This document shows, in pieces, positions 52,446-63,635 of a stretch of DNA of 64,000 nucleotides. The notes beneath the pieces are model-generated. The model did no database searches. It was given only the letters and a program-made list of their open reading frames with translations, and was not told the origin of the DNA. How positions within the stretch are numbered: the stretch's first letter is position 1; the number at the start of each line of letters is the position of its first letter. Origin of the DNA: Pleionea mediterranea (GTDB lineage Bacteria > Pseudomonadota > Gammaproteobacteria > Enterobacterales > Kangiellaceae); contig NZ_QGGU01000012.1 in assembly GCF_003148745.1 (NCBI RefSeq), positions 1 through 64,000 of the forward strand. The letters run 5' to 3'. The position numbers were made by a program, and so were the translations under genes.

Positions 52446-53393
52446 TTATTCACCAACCATCTGATTGGGGACGAACCATTGGGCTCGGGAATTCAATAAG
52501 TCGCCAGCCTTCATGCGCTTTTTACCTGCAGGCTGCAGTTCGAGTAAGGTAAGTCGACCATTGCCGCAGGCAATTTCTATACCCGACTTATCGGCACCGA
52601 GAACTGTCCCAGGTTGTTGATCGTGCTGTTCGTCCGATGCAGTGGCCTGCCACACTTTTACCGGGTCGTCCCCCACCTTGAAAAAGGCTACCGGCCAGGC
52701 ATTAAAAGCGCGCACTTTACGGGCAATGACGTCTGCGGGATCCTGCCAGTCGATGGCGGCCTGTTGTTTGCTCAGTTTGTGGGCGTAGGTTACACCCTGT
52801 TGCGATTGAGCGGTTGGTTGGCTGCTGCCTTGAAGAATGGTTGGTAAGCAGTTACTTAATGTTTGAGCCCCAATTTTAGCGAGTTCATCATGCAGGCTGG
52901 CACCGGTTTCTTCGCCCGTAAGCGCAAGTTCAGCAGATTGCCAGACAGGGCCAGTATCGAGGCCGGCGTCCATTTGCATGATAGCAACGCCAGTTTTATC
53001 ATCGCCAGCTTCTATGGCTCGTTGGATCGGGGCTGCACCACGCCAACGGGGCAATAATGAGGCGTGAACATTAATACAGCCAAGCCTCGGCGTATCAAGT
53101 ACCGACTGGGGCAGTAATATGCCATAAGCCACCACAATCATCAGATCAGCGTCATAGGACGCCAGCTGTTTTAGATGGCTCTCATCTTTAAAATTGATCG
53201 GTTGTTCCACCGGAATATTATGTTGTTCGGCCAGTTGCTTAACCGGCGAAGGTTGTAATTTTTTACCGCGACCGGCTCGGCGATCCGGCTGAGTGTAAAC
53301 GGCAACAACCTGATAGGCATCATTTAGCAGTTGTTCGAGGCAATGAGCGGCAAAGTCCGGGGTACCCGCAAAGACAATTCTTGGCTTGGTCAT
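52446..53393 (-). CDS. fmt: Methionyl-tRNA formyltransferase
   Basis: Fmt formylates initiator Met-tRNA using 10-formyl-THF. The 315-residue product begins RIVFAGTPDFAAHCLEQLL and has the catalytic Asn-His region INVHASLLPRWRGAAPIQRAI and the conserved GVAIMQMDAGLDTGPV. It stands 4 bp after def, and the two act at opposite ends of the same formyl cycle. Confidence 0.97.
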   Translation of the reverse strand: MTKPRIVFAGTPDFAAHCLEQLLNDAYQVVAVYTQPDRRAGRGKKLQPSPVKQLAEQHNIPVEQPINFKDESHLKQLASYDADLMIVVAYGILLPQSVLDTPRLGCINVHASLLPRWRGAAPIQRAIEAGDDKTGVAIMQMDAGLDTGPVWQSAELALTGEETGASLHDELAKIGAQTLSNCLPTILQGSSQPTAQSQQGVTYAHKLSKQQAAIDWQDPADVIARKVRAFNAWPVAFFKVGDDPVKVWQATASDEQHDQQPGTVLGADKSGIEIACGNGRLTLLELQPAGKKRMKAGDLLNSRAQWFVPNQMVGE

Positions 53394-53397
53394 GGCG

Positions 53398-53898
53398 TTA
53401 GCGGGCCTTTTGTAACTTTTTCAGCTTCTTTTTTATGCGATCTCGCTTCAGAGGTGACAAATAATCGACAAACAGCTTACCTTCGATGTGATCCATTTCG
53501 TGTTGTATGCAAACCGCCAATAGATCTTCGGCATCGAGAGAAAATTTCTTGCCTTCGCGATCCAGGGCTTCTATGGTTACTTCATCGGCTCGTTCGACTT
53601 TTGCAAACACTCCGGGAAATGACAGACAGCCTTCTTCCCGTTGTTCTACCCCTCTTTTTTCAATGATTTTGGGGTTAATTAGTACTAACGGACTGTCCTG
53701 ATTTTCGGAGATATCGATAACAATCAGCTGTTGATGAAAGTTAACCTGAGTGGCGGCCAGACCAATGCCCGGAGCCTGATACATGGTCTCAAACATATTG
53801 TCGATCTGCTGCTGCAAAGCATCGCCAAAGTCGGTTACAGGCTCTGCTTTGGTGCGCAGTCGGGGATCTGGGTATTCAAGAATCTCTAATAAAGGCAT
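53398..53898 (-). CDS. def: Peptide deformylase
   Basis: Def removes the formyl group from new proteins. The 166-residue product has the three family motifs: [18 protein letters not shown] (metal Cys) and [12 protein letters not shown] (metal His pair and catalytic Glu). It is the first gene of def-fmt-rsmB and is divergent from the LysM gene. Confidence 0.97.
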   Translation of the reverse strand: MPLLEILEYPDPRLRTKAEPVTDFGDALQQQIDNMFETMYQAPGIGLAATQVNFHQQLIVIDISENQDSPLVLINPKIIEKRGVEQREEGCLSFPGVFAKVERADEVTIEALDREGKKFSLDAEDLLAVCIQHEMDHIEGKLFVDYLSPLKRDRIKKKLKKLQKAR

Positions 53899-54075
53899 AT
53901 ATCTGTGATCTAAGTTCTAGTAAAAAAGTAACTTTTGCTGCTAAGATTATGATCATACTGAATAAGTCTGTATAAATATACTCAGATTTACTTGGCAACA
54001 AAGACGAATTGTGAGGTTGAGTTTAACAGTATTCGGTAGTGCTAACCCGATAGTATAAATTAAGGGATATCTATT

Positions 54076-55170
54076 ATGAAAACGTTTATTGCCGGAATTG
54101 CGGCGATGGTGGCATTTTTCAGTGTTTCCTGGGCCGATGCCGCTGAGTTACGACCCGATCATCCGGAATTTCACATTGTACAACCGGGTGACACCCTCTG
54201 GGATATTTCTGCCCAGTTTTTACAGGACCCCTGGTTATGGCCTGAAATCTGGCACGTTAATGATCAGGTTGGTAATCCCCATTTAATTTATCCCGGTGAT
54301 GTACTGGCGCTGGTTTATGTTGATGGCCAGCCGCGTATTGTGCGCAGTGACCGATTACCCGATGGTACCGTAAAGCTATCACCACAAATTAGAGAACTAA
54401 GCCGTGGTCAGGCGATTACCACTATACCGCTTGATGCCGTATTGCCATTTTTGGTCAGTGCCCGCGTCGTATCAAAGCAAGAATTGAAAGATGCTCCTTA
54501 TGTGCTGGCTGGAGATGAAGGGCGATTGGCCAATGCAGTACAAAACAAGGTCTATGTACGAGGTATCACTACACCTGAAACCAGTAAGTTTGCGTTTTTC
54601 CGACAAGGTGATGACTACGTCGATCCGGATACCGGCGAATTTTTAGGCGTTGAGGCCATTCATCTCGGTTCGGGCATTAAGGTTCGAAATGGTGATCCGG
54701 CATCTATCCGCATCGATAATTCTGTTGCAGAGATTATGCGTGGCGACCGACTCTGGGCGACCAACGATGAGCAGTTACGCCCCTATTACTTTCCTCATGC
54801 TCCGGAAAAAAATATCGATGCTTCCATTATTTCGGTGTACGACGGTGTGGTGCAAATTGGTCAATACGACGTAGTGGTACTGAATCGTGGTGAGCGTGAT
54901 GGTCTGGAAGTGGGTCATGTATTAACCGTACACCAACGCGGCGGCGAAGTGGTTGATCCTTATGCCCGAGATAATAAAAACGTCAATAAAGACGGCGCTT
55001 TCGTTAATTTCTTTAAAGATCTGGTGAATAAGAAAGAGGAAGTGACCTTGCCTGATGAAGAAGCGGGTATGTTGATGGTGTTCCGAACTTTTGAGAAAGT
55101 CAGTCTTGGACTGGTATTAAAAGCTCAACGCCCTCTGCATGTGCTGGATAAGGCAAAAACACCTTATTAA
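54076..55170 (+). CDS. Exported LysM-domain protein
   Basis: The 364-residue protein has a signal peptide (cleavage near residue 22, after SWADA) and an N-terminal LysM domain (about residues 32-80: FHIVQPGDTLWDISAQF, NPHLIYPGDVLAL), which binds peptidoglycan. The rest (about 90-350) matches the large domain usually found in LysM proteins beside dprA/smf. No catalytic motif is visible, so a wall-binding structural or regulatory role is likely. It precedes dprA by 62 bp; the gap has an 8-bp inverted repeat (55178-55204) without a U-run. Confidence 0.88.
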   Translation: MKTFIAGIAAMVAFFSVSWADAAELRPDHPEFHIVQPGDTLWDISAQFLQDPWLWPEIWHVNDQVGNPHLIYPGDVLALVYVDGQPRIVRSDRLPDGTVKLSPQIRELSRGQAITTIPLDAVLPFLVSARVVSKQELKDAPYVLAGDEGRLANAVQNKVYVRGITTPETSKFAFFRQGDDYVDPDTGEFLGVEAIHLGSGIKVRNGDPASIRIDNSVAEIMRGDRLWATNDEQLRPYYFPHAPEKNIDASIISVYDGVVQIGQYDVVVLNRGERDGLEVGHVLTVHQRGGEVVDPYARDNKNVNKDGAFVNFFKDLVNKKEEVTLPDEEAGMLMVFRTFEKVSLGLVLKAQRPLHVLDKAKTPY

Positions 55171-55232
55171 TCAAATAACCCATCAATCTTTTTTAGTGAT
55201 GGGTATAAAATCGAATAACAGGAGGTTCATGG

Positions 55233-56420
55233 ATGAACCCATTACAGCTGCAACGCTGGTTTACATTATCGCAACTGGATCGCGTGGGCTGGGCCACCAG
55301 TCAAAAACTGCTGGATCATTTTAAAACCATTGATGAAGTTTTTGAGGCCAGCGAAGCCGATTTATTGGCGACTGGCGCCAGTGAGGCACTATGCCAGCGT
55401 TTATTAACTGCCGAGCCTGTCAATATTGATTATGAATTAGAATGGTTGGCGGCCGATAGCTCCCATCACATAGTCACGCCGGATCAATCCAGCTACCCTC
55501 GTTTACTGAAAGAGTGTCCCGGTGCACCCATTATACTGTATGGCAAAGGCGATATTTCACTGCTGCACCAACCACAAATTGCCATTGTTGGAACACGAAA
55601 CCCGACACCTGCCGGCAAGCTTGCTGCAAAAGATTTTGCCGCAGAAATGGCAAAGCAGGGACTGGTGATCACCTCGGGCATGGCGTTAGGTATTGATGGA
55701 ATTGCTCATCAGGCGGCATTATCAAGTGGTGGCGCAACCATTGCTGTAGCGGGTACCGGGCTTGATCGGGTTTATCCGGCACGACATAAACAGCTGGCGC
55801 ATCAAATAGTAGAACAAGGACTTATAATTTCCGAGTTTGCACTGGGGACGCCTGTGAGGGGCATTAATTTTCCCAAACGCAACCGGATCATCAGTGGTTT
55901 GAGTTTAGGCGTATTGGTGATTGAAGCGGCGATTAAAAGCGGTTCATTAATCACGGCGCAAATGGCGGTTGAACAATCGCGCGAAGTGTTTGCACTGCCC
56001 GGTTCAGTGAACAACACTCTCGCTAAAGGGTGTCATGCTTTGATCAAGCAGGGAGCGCACCTTGTTGAAACGGCGGACGATGTGTTGCAACAGATTGGCT
56101 GGCTTGCTCAGGCTCAGTCTGACAAAGGAGAGTCGCAACAAAACTCCGAGAGCGCAGAAGCTTTTAAAGCAGCAAAACACCCGGATGCAAACGGTAAAAA
56201 AGAAGCATCGCTAGCAGGCGCATCACCGAAAAATGCCATCGACAGTCTGGATGAAGAATCGCTTAATTTATTGCGACAAATCGACTTTTGCTACACTTCG
56301 CTGGATTTATTGGTTGAGCGATGTGAAAAATCGGTGGCTGATCTTTCCTCAAAATTGTTAACATTAGAACTTGATGGCTGGATCACCAGCGGCGCTGGTG
56401 GTTACCAGCGACAAAAATAA
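55233..56420 (+). CDS. dprA: DNA processing protein DprA (Smf)
   Basis: DprA protects incoming single-stranded DNA and loads RecA in natural transformation. The 395-residue product has an N-terminal SAM-like helical part, the Rossmann-like core with AIVGTRNPTPAG, SGMALGIDGIAHQAAL and FPKRNRIISGLS, and a C-terminal winged helix (about 335-390, DSLDEESLNLLRQIDF). AGGAGG stands 7 bases before ATG 55233. Confidence 0.95.
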   Translation: MNPLQLQRWFTLSQLDRVGWATSQKLLDHFKTIDEVFEASEADLLATGASEALCQRLLTAEPVNIDYELEWLAADSSHHIVTPDQSSYPRLLKECPGAPIILYGKGDISLLHQPQIAIVGTRNPTPAGKLAAKDFAAEMAKQGLVITSGMALGIDGIAHQAALSSGGATIAVAGTGLDRVYPARHKQLAHQIVEQGLIISEFALGTPVRGINFPKRNRIISGLSLGVLVIEAAIKSGSLITAQMAVEQSREVFALPGSVNNTLAKGCHALIKQGAHLVETADDVLQQIGWLAQAQSDKGESQQNSESAEAFKAAKHPDANGKKEASLAGASPKNAIDSLDEESLNLLRQIDFCYTSLDLLVERCEKSVADLSSKLLTLELDGWITSGAGGYQRQK

Positions 56421-56465
56421 CCATATAAAGCAGTTAACCGATACTTTGCTTAGTTAGGGGAATCC

Positions 56466-56939
56466 ATGAAAAATGACGTGCTAGACGTCTTGATGTATAT
56501 CTTTGAGCGTTTTCAGGATCAGGAATATGTGGTCATTGAAGAGGCAACCAAACTTGCATCTGAATTAACGGAAGTAGGATTCTCAGATGTTGAGATCGAT
56601 TCGGCACTGGAATGGATCGATGGGCTGGTAGAGTTGCGGGAGTCCGCTGACAAGGATCCTGATGAGGTATCAACGCCGGTATTCAGCAATCGCCTGTTTT
56701 GTGAACCTGAGTGTAAAGCTATTTCACTTAAAGCCAGAGGCTTTATTTACCATATGGAGCATCTGGGTGTGTTGGATGCTACCACCCGGGAACTGGTGAT
56801 TGAACGGATTATGGCTCTGAATATGGATAATGTAGATGTAGAACAGGTTAAATGGATCACCATGATGGTGTTATTTAATTTGCCCGGTCGTGAAAGTGCC
56901 TGCGCCTGGTTTGAAAATATGGATGATCATATTCACTGA
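56466..56939 (+). CDS. smg: Smg protein (DUF494)
   Basis: The 157-residue acidic, helical product (DVLDVLMYIFERFQDQE-like start, AKSLxxxGF-type middle TEVGFSDVEIDSALEW) is the Smg/DUF494 family, regularly found after dprA. The function is not established. It lies 45 bp after dprA. A 12-bp hairpin overlaps its stop codon. Confidence 0.92.
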   Translation: MKNDVLDVLMYIFERFQDQEYVVIEEATKLASELTEVGFSDVEIDSALEWIDGLVELRESADKDPDEVSTPVFSNRLFCEPECKAISLKARGFIYHMEHLGVLDATTRELVIERIMALNMDNVDVEQVKWITMMVLFNLPGRESACAWFENMDDHIH

Positions 56940-56969
56940 GTAAACCCCTCCTTTAAAGTTTACTCAGTG
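56934..56969 (+). other. 12-bp hairpin across the smg stop codon
   Basis: CACTGAGTAAAC (56934-56945) and GTTTACTCAGTG (56958-56969) are perfect inverted copies around a 12-nt loop; the stop codon TGA lies in the first arm. The following sequence has only a short U-run, so this is a weak terminator or 3' stabiliser. Confidence 0.55.
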
Positions 56970-57164
56970 GGATTTAACTTTCAAGATATCCTGATTGCCC
57001 AACTAAATGCCATGAAGGCCGTTTTGTACTGGTGAATCATTTAGGTAATTAATTTCGCATTCCGTTGGTCCTTTGTTAAAATTTGCCCACCCACTAATCT
57101 CTGGTTAACCTCTAAATTAATCAGCCGATCATAATCAATGGTACATTGAACGACTGGATGAACG

Positions 57165-57734
57165 ATGCATTCTAGTAGCGGATTTATTTCTAACTGGCAG
57201 CTTGATAAGGCTGCCATTTTGTTATCCAGAGGCGGCGTTATTGCCTACCCCACAGAAACCGTTTGGGGATTGGGTTGTCGACCGGATGATCCGGAAGCCG
57301 TGGATCGTATTTTATCGATTAAACAGCGAGTGCCAGAGAAAGGCTTGATCCTGCTGGCGTCACATCCAGACCAGTTTCGAAACTGGGTAACTCCGTTAAC
57401 CAGTGATGAGCAAAAAAAGCTAATGGCGAAGCAACAACAACCGACGACCTGGGTGTTGCCAGCCACTCAACATGCACCTAACTGGATTACCGGTGGTCGA
57501 TCGTCCATTGCCATACGAATGACCACGCACCCTCTGGCGCGAGGTTTATGCCAACGAATGGGTTTGCTGGTATCTACCAGTGCAAACCGTGCCGGAAAAC
57601 CTTCGCTAAAACAGCGCTTTTCATGCATTCAACAATTTGCCGGTGAAGTCGATTGGGTCATGCCCGGACAATGCGGTGGAGAGCGCGGCGCTTCCCGTAT
57701 CATCGACTGGCAAACTGGCCGCGTATTGCGATAA
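57165..57734 (+). CDS. tsaC: Threonylcarbamoyl-AMP synthase TsaC (YrdC/Sua5)
   Basis: TsaC makes threonylcarbamoyl-AMP for t6A37 of ANN-decoding tRNAs. The 189-residue product has the YrdC-fold pattern GGVIAYPTETVWGLGCRPDDPEA and STSANRAGKPS. It precedes hemF by 27 bp, as often seen in gammaproteobacteria. Confidence 0.95.
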   Translation: MHSSSGFISNWQLDKAAILLSRGGVIAYPTETVWGLGCRPDDPEAVDRILSIKQRVPEKGLILLASHPDQFRNWVTPLTSDEQKKLMAKQQQPTTWVLPATQHAPNWITGGRSSIAIRMTTHPLARGLCQRMGLLVSTSANRAGKPSLKQRFSCIQQFAGEVDWVMPGQCGGERGASRIIDWQTGRVLR

Positions 57735-58667
<933 letters not shown>

Positions 58668-58698
58668 GTTTTTTTATCGATGATTAAACCACATGTAG

Positions 58699-59718
<1,020 letters not shown>

Positions 59719-59743
59719 CACTGTCATTGACACATTCCTGAAC

Positions 59744-59795
59744 ACAGACAATCATTAAAGAACGAAAGATAAACACGCTCTAGATGATTGTCTGT
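59744..59795. repeat. 12-bp inverted repeat between hemB and ppk
   Basis: ACAGACAATCAT (59744-59755) and ATGATTGTCTGT (59784-59795) are perfect inverted copies 28 bp apart; TTTT follows the second. It may be an operator, a leader hairpin or a weak hemB terminator. The ppk start codon is 14 bp after the second arm. Confidence 0.6.
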
Positions 59796-59808
59796 TTTAG
59801 GATCCTTA

Positions 59809-61980
59809 ATGAGTCAAGATAACACCACTGAAAAGAGTTCGGTTACTGATGGCGCGGTAGAAGCCATAAAGCCATTGGGCAGTTATCTTGAAGAGGTCAA
59901 TCCACCAACAAAAAAAGCGCTGGTTGATTTAGACAGTCCCGAGCTTTACATCAATCGCGAGCTATCCTTTTTACAATTTAACTGGCGTGTTTTACAACAG
60001 GCGCTGGATGAAGATCTGCCTATACTTGAACGAATAAAGTTTATCTTTATTTTTAGCAACAATCTGGATGAGTTTTTTGAAGTTCGGGTTGCAACGCACG
60101 TTCACTGGGCAACGCATCATCCACAGCGTACCGGCCCTGATGGTTTAACACCGCAACAGGTGCTTACCGAAGTCAGCAAAACCTGCCATAAAATGGTCGA
60201 TGAACAGTACCGTATATTCAATGAGGTATTACTGCCGCAATTATCTAAACAGGCCATTCACTTTTTGCGTCGCAGACAATGGAACAGTAAACAGGCGCGT
60301 TGGATCAAACAGTATTTTAATAATGAAGTAGCTCCGGTTATCAGTCCTATTGGACTCGATCTGGCGCATCCGTTTCCTCGCCTGATCAATAAAAGTTTAC
60401 ACTTTATCGTTGCACTGGAAGGAAAAGATGCGTTTGGCCGTGATAGCGGTTATGCAGTGGTTCATATGCCTCGTTCATTGCCCCGTATAATTCAATTGCC
60501 CGATGAATTAAGTGAGCACGGACAAAGTTTTGTGTTTCTATCAGCCATTATTCACGCAAACGCTAAAGAGTTATTTCCGGGCATGAAGGTAAAAGGCTGT
60601 TATCAATTTCGCTTAACCCGTGACAGTGATTTATTTGTCGATGAAGAAGATGTTGAAGATCTGGCACATGCCCTGAAAGAAGAGTTGCAAAGTCGTGATT
60701 TTGGAACCTCGGTCAGACTTGAAGTGGCCGATAATTGTCCGGAAAAAATAGCGCATTTTTTATTGCAAAAATGTCATTTAACCGAAGCCGATTTATACCG
60801 GGTTAATGGACCGGTTAATTTAAACCGGCTGCTTAGTTTGCTGGATATGGTGGACCGACCCGACTTAAAATTCAAACCTTTTGAACCGGCCCATTCGAAA
60901 AAATTTGATAAAGACATTTTTAATATATTGCAGAGAAAAGATATTGTATTGCATCATCCGTATCAAGGGTTTGAACCGGTGGTTAACTTTATCAAAAAAG
61001 CAGCCAATGATCCCAATGTGCTTGCCATTAAGCAGACTCTTTATCGAACTGGGGCGCGATCACAAATTGTAGATGCGCTTATTGATGCCGCACGACAGGG
61101 TAAAGAGGTTACCGCTGTTGTAGAGTTAAGAGCGCGGTTTGATGAGCAGGCCAACATAGAATTAGCCAATAAACTACAGGAGGCTGGTGCATTAGTGGTT
61201 TATGGCGTTGTTGGTTATAAAACACATGCAAAATTATGTGTGGTTACCCGTCGCGAAAAAAAGAAACTGCGACATTATGCCCACTTAGGCACCGGAAACT
61301 ACCACGCTGAAACTGCTAAAGTTTATACGGATTTAAGTTTGTTTTCTGCCAATAAAAATGTGTGTGACGATGCGCAACGAATATTTTTGCAGTTAACCGG
61401 AATGGGTAAAGCGTATCATATGAATCATATTTTACAGGCGCCTTTTACCTTACAAACAGGGTTGTTTGATTTGATCGATAAGGAAATAGAAAATAAAAAT
61501 AATGGAAAGAAGGCTTATATTAAAGCGCGAATGAATTCTCTAACAGAATCAAGAATGATAAAAAAATTATACCAAGCCTCTCAGGCCGGTGTATCGATTG
61601 ATTTAATAGTGCGAGGTTTGTGCTGCTTAAGACCCGGTCTAAAAAACATATCGGAAAACATACGGGTGCGATCCATTATTGGTCGATTTTTAGAGCATTC
61701 CCGGGTGTTTTGTTTCGCTGCCGATGGCGCTGAAAAAGTTTACGCTTCCAGTGCCGACTGGATGGATCGAAATTTATACCATCGGGTAGAAACCTGCTTT
61801 CCAATTCTCGATAAAAAATTAGCCACTCGAGTGAAACATGAAACCATCGATTTGTATTTAAAAGACAATACCCAAAGCTGGGAGTTGCACAGTGATGGCC
61901 GTTACATTAAACACATTCCTCAGTCGGAACCTTTTCGGGTACAAAGTTATTTACTTGGTGAATTAACCAGTAAACAGTGA
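59809..61980 (+). CDS. ppk: Polyphosphate kinase
   Basis: Ppk1 makes inorganic polyphosphate from ATP. The 723-residue product has the N-terminal RELSFLQFNWRVLQQA segment and the two PLD-like motifs with the autophosphorylated His in YKTHAKLCVV and the second in SSADWMDRNLYHRVE; LGTGNYHAETAK lies between them. I chose ATG 59809 because an AGGA site stands 7 bases upstream; the frame extends to a TTG at 59788. The exopolyphosphatase gene ppx lies convergent just downstream of an S41 peptidase. Confidence 0.96.
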   Translation: MSQDNTTEKSSVTDGAVEAIKPLGSYLEEVNPPTKKALVDLDSPELYINRELSFLQFNWRVLQQALDEDLPILERIKFIFIFSNNLDEFFEVRVATHVHWATHHPQRTGPDGLTPQQVLTEVSKTCHKMVDEQYRIFNEVLLPQLSKQAIHFLRRRQWNSKQARWIKQYFNNEVAPVISPIGLDLAHPFPRLINKSLHFIVALEGKDAFGRDSGYAVVHMPRSLPRIIQLPDELSEHGQSFVFLSAIIHANAKELFPGMKVKGCYQFRLTRDSDLFVDEEDVEDLAHALKEELQSRDFGTSVRLEVADNCPEKIAHFLLQKCHLTEADLYRVNGPVNLNRLLSLLDMVDRPDLKFKPFEPAHSKKFDKDIFNILQRKDIVLHHPYQGFEPVVNFIKKAANDPNVLAIKQTLYRTGARSQIVDALIDAARQGKEVTAVVELRARFDEQANIELANKLQEAGALVVYGVVGYKTHAKLCVVTRREKKKLRHYAHLGTGNYHAETAKVYTDLSLFSANKNVCDDAQRIFLQLTGMGKAYHMNHILQAPFTLQTGLFDLIDKEIENKNNGKKAYIKARMNSLTESRMIKKLYQASQAGVSIDLIVRGLCCLRPGLKNISENIRVRSIIGRFLEHSRVFCFAADGAEKVYASSADWMDRNLYHRVETCFPILDKKLATRVKHETIDLYLKDNTQSWELHSDGRYIKHIPQSEPFRVQSYLLGELTSKQ

Positions 61981-62212
61981 CCATGTATGTCCAATCATAA
62001 GTTTTTGATGATAGGTTTAAATGGCTCTATTTTTTTATAGAGCAAAAAGTTTGGCTAACAATATTTATTATTACAGTTGGGTTGTTTATAAGCATTAAAA
62101 TAGCGTTGATTAGCCTATTGGGTAATAATTGGCTTTTTTTCTTCTTGTATTGAATTATGTTATAAACAAATGTAGTAATTATTATCCCGATAAAGCATGG
62201 CAGGTATTTATT

Positions 62213-63553
62213 ATGATGCAGTATAGAGCTTTAGTTAAAGTTGCCCGTTGGTTGTTTATTTCAGTGTTGGCATTAATAAGTGCCTGTGGTGGTGGCAGTA
62301 GTGATTCATCTGGACCAACCCTAGGTGGCAGTACATTCCAGCAGTGCTCGGTACCGGATCAAAATCAGGTGTGGTTTGATTATCTGCAAGACTGGTATTT
62401 ATTTTATCAGGATTTACCATCTTCCATCGATCCGGAAGCCTATTCCAGCGTCTCGGCAATGCTAAATGATGTGCGTTCAGCTCAGGATCGTTTCTCTTAT
62501 ATTATTACCAAACAAGAATACGATGAATTTTTTAATAGCGGCTCATTCTTTGGTTATGGTTTTAGTCTTGATCGCCAAATGTTTAATGACAGCTTTGTTA
62601 TCCGTTATGTGTTTAATAATTCTGGCGCGGCCAATGCGGGTTTACAGCGAGGCGATCGATTAACCACGATTAATGGTTATACTATTTCAGAAATCCAGCA
62701 ACAAAATATCGATGATGAAACAGTGTTTGGTCCTGATGAAGAAGGCTTTACCATAGAAGTGACCTACACCAATACCAATGGAGATAGCCTAACCACAAAT
62801 ATTGTTAAAGGTGATGTTGCTACCAATACCGTGTTTGCTGCGGATGTGATTAATACTCAGGTCGGTGCGGTGGGTTATTTATCGTTTCAACATGGCTTTA
62901 TTGAGCCATCAGAAGCTGAACTCCAATCTGCGTTTGAAACTTTATCCGCTGGTAATCCGAATCAATTAATACTTGACCTTCGTTACAACGGTGGTGGTCG
63001 TATTAGTATTGCACAAATTTTAGGATCCTTAGTCGGTGGTGATACCACCAATAACGAAATATTAGGTACGCTTGATTATAATGATAAGCATCAAGACAGT
63101 AATTCGACTTATCGATTTAACAATCAAACTAATAAACTGGCAATTGATCGTTTGATTGTACTAACCACCGATAATACCTGCTCCGCCAGTGAAATGATCA
63201 TTAATGGTATTGATCCATTTATTGAGGTTGTCACCATTGGCACAACCACTTGTGGTAAACCCATTGGTATGTCACCGCAAGAATATTGCGATATGGTAAT
63301 GTCTGCGATTAATTTTAAAGTCGTGAATGCGGAAGGCTTTGGTGATTATTTTGATGGCATAAGCTCACAGTGTGTTGTCAACGATAGCATAGTGGCAGAC
63401 TGGGGCAGCACCAATGATCCTGTGTTTGCAGAAGGCCTTTATTACGCGCAAAACAGCAGTTGCAGTATTAGTAAAATGAATGGCTTTGAGCGCTATATAG
63501 CACCTGAGAACCGTGAAAATTATCAAAGTATTTTGTTCAATAATACGTATTAG
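62213..63553 (+). CDS. S41-family peptidase lipoprotein
   Basis: The 446-residue protein (ATG 62213; ATG 62216 is equally possible) starts with a lipoprotein signal ending LALISACGGG (lipidated Cys). A PDZ-like segment (about 130-200, SGAANAGLQRGDRLTTINGY) precedes the S41 core: LILDLRYNGGG, the nucleophile Ser in NTCSASEMI, and the partner Lys in TCGKPIGM. Carboxyl-terminal processing peptidases use this Ser-Lys pair. Several cysteines suggest disulfides in an exported domain. The frame runs back to 62129 but that part has no signal sequence or ribosome site. It lies between ppk and the convergent ppx, with no evident functional link. Confidence 0.9.
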   Translation: MMQYRALVKVARWLFISVLALISACGGGSSDSSGPTLGGSTFQQCSVPDQNQVWFDYLQDWYLFYQDLPSSIDPEAYSSVSAMLNDVRSAQDRFSYIITKQEYDEFFNSGSFFGYGFSLDRQMFNDSFVIRYVFNNSGAANAGLQRGDRLTTINGYTISEIQQQNIDDETVFGPDEEGFTIEVTYTNTNGDSLTTNIVKGDVATNTVFAADVINTQVGAVGYLSFQHGFIEPSEAELQSAFETLSAGNPNQLILDLRYNGGGRISIAQILGSLVGGDTTNNEILGTLDYNDKHQDSNSTYRFNNQTNKLAIDRLIVLTTDNTCSASEMIINGIDPFIEVVTIGTTTCGKPIGMSPQEYCDMVMSAINFKVVNAEGFGDYFDGISSQCVVNDSIVADWGSTNDPVFAEGLYYAQNSSCSISKMNGFERYIAPENRENYQSILFNNTY

Positions 63554-63635
63554 ACAATGAAGAATTACCGTCAAAACGACTGATTCTTCAACAACACAAT
63601 GACACAATAACGTAATATCACAATAAGGCTTAAGC

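Noticed and set aside
59721-59738. Pho box half-site CTGTCAT before ppk
   Set aside because: No second CTGTCAT-like 7-mer at the required 11-bp spacing.
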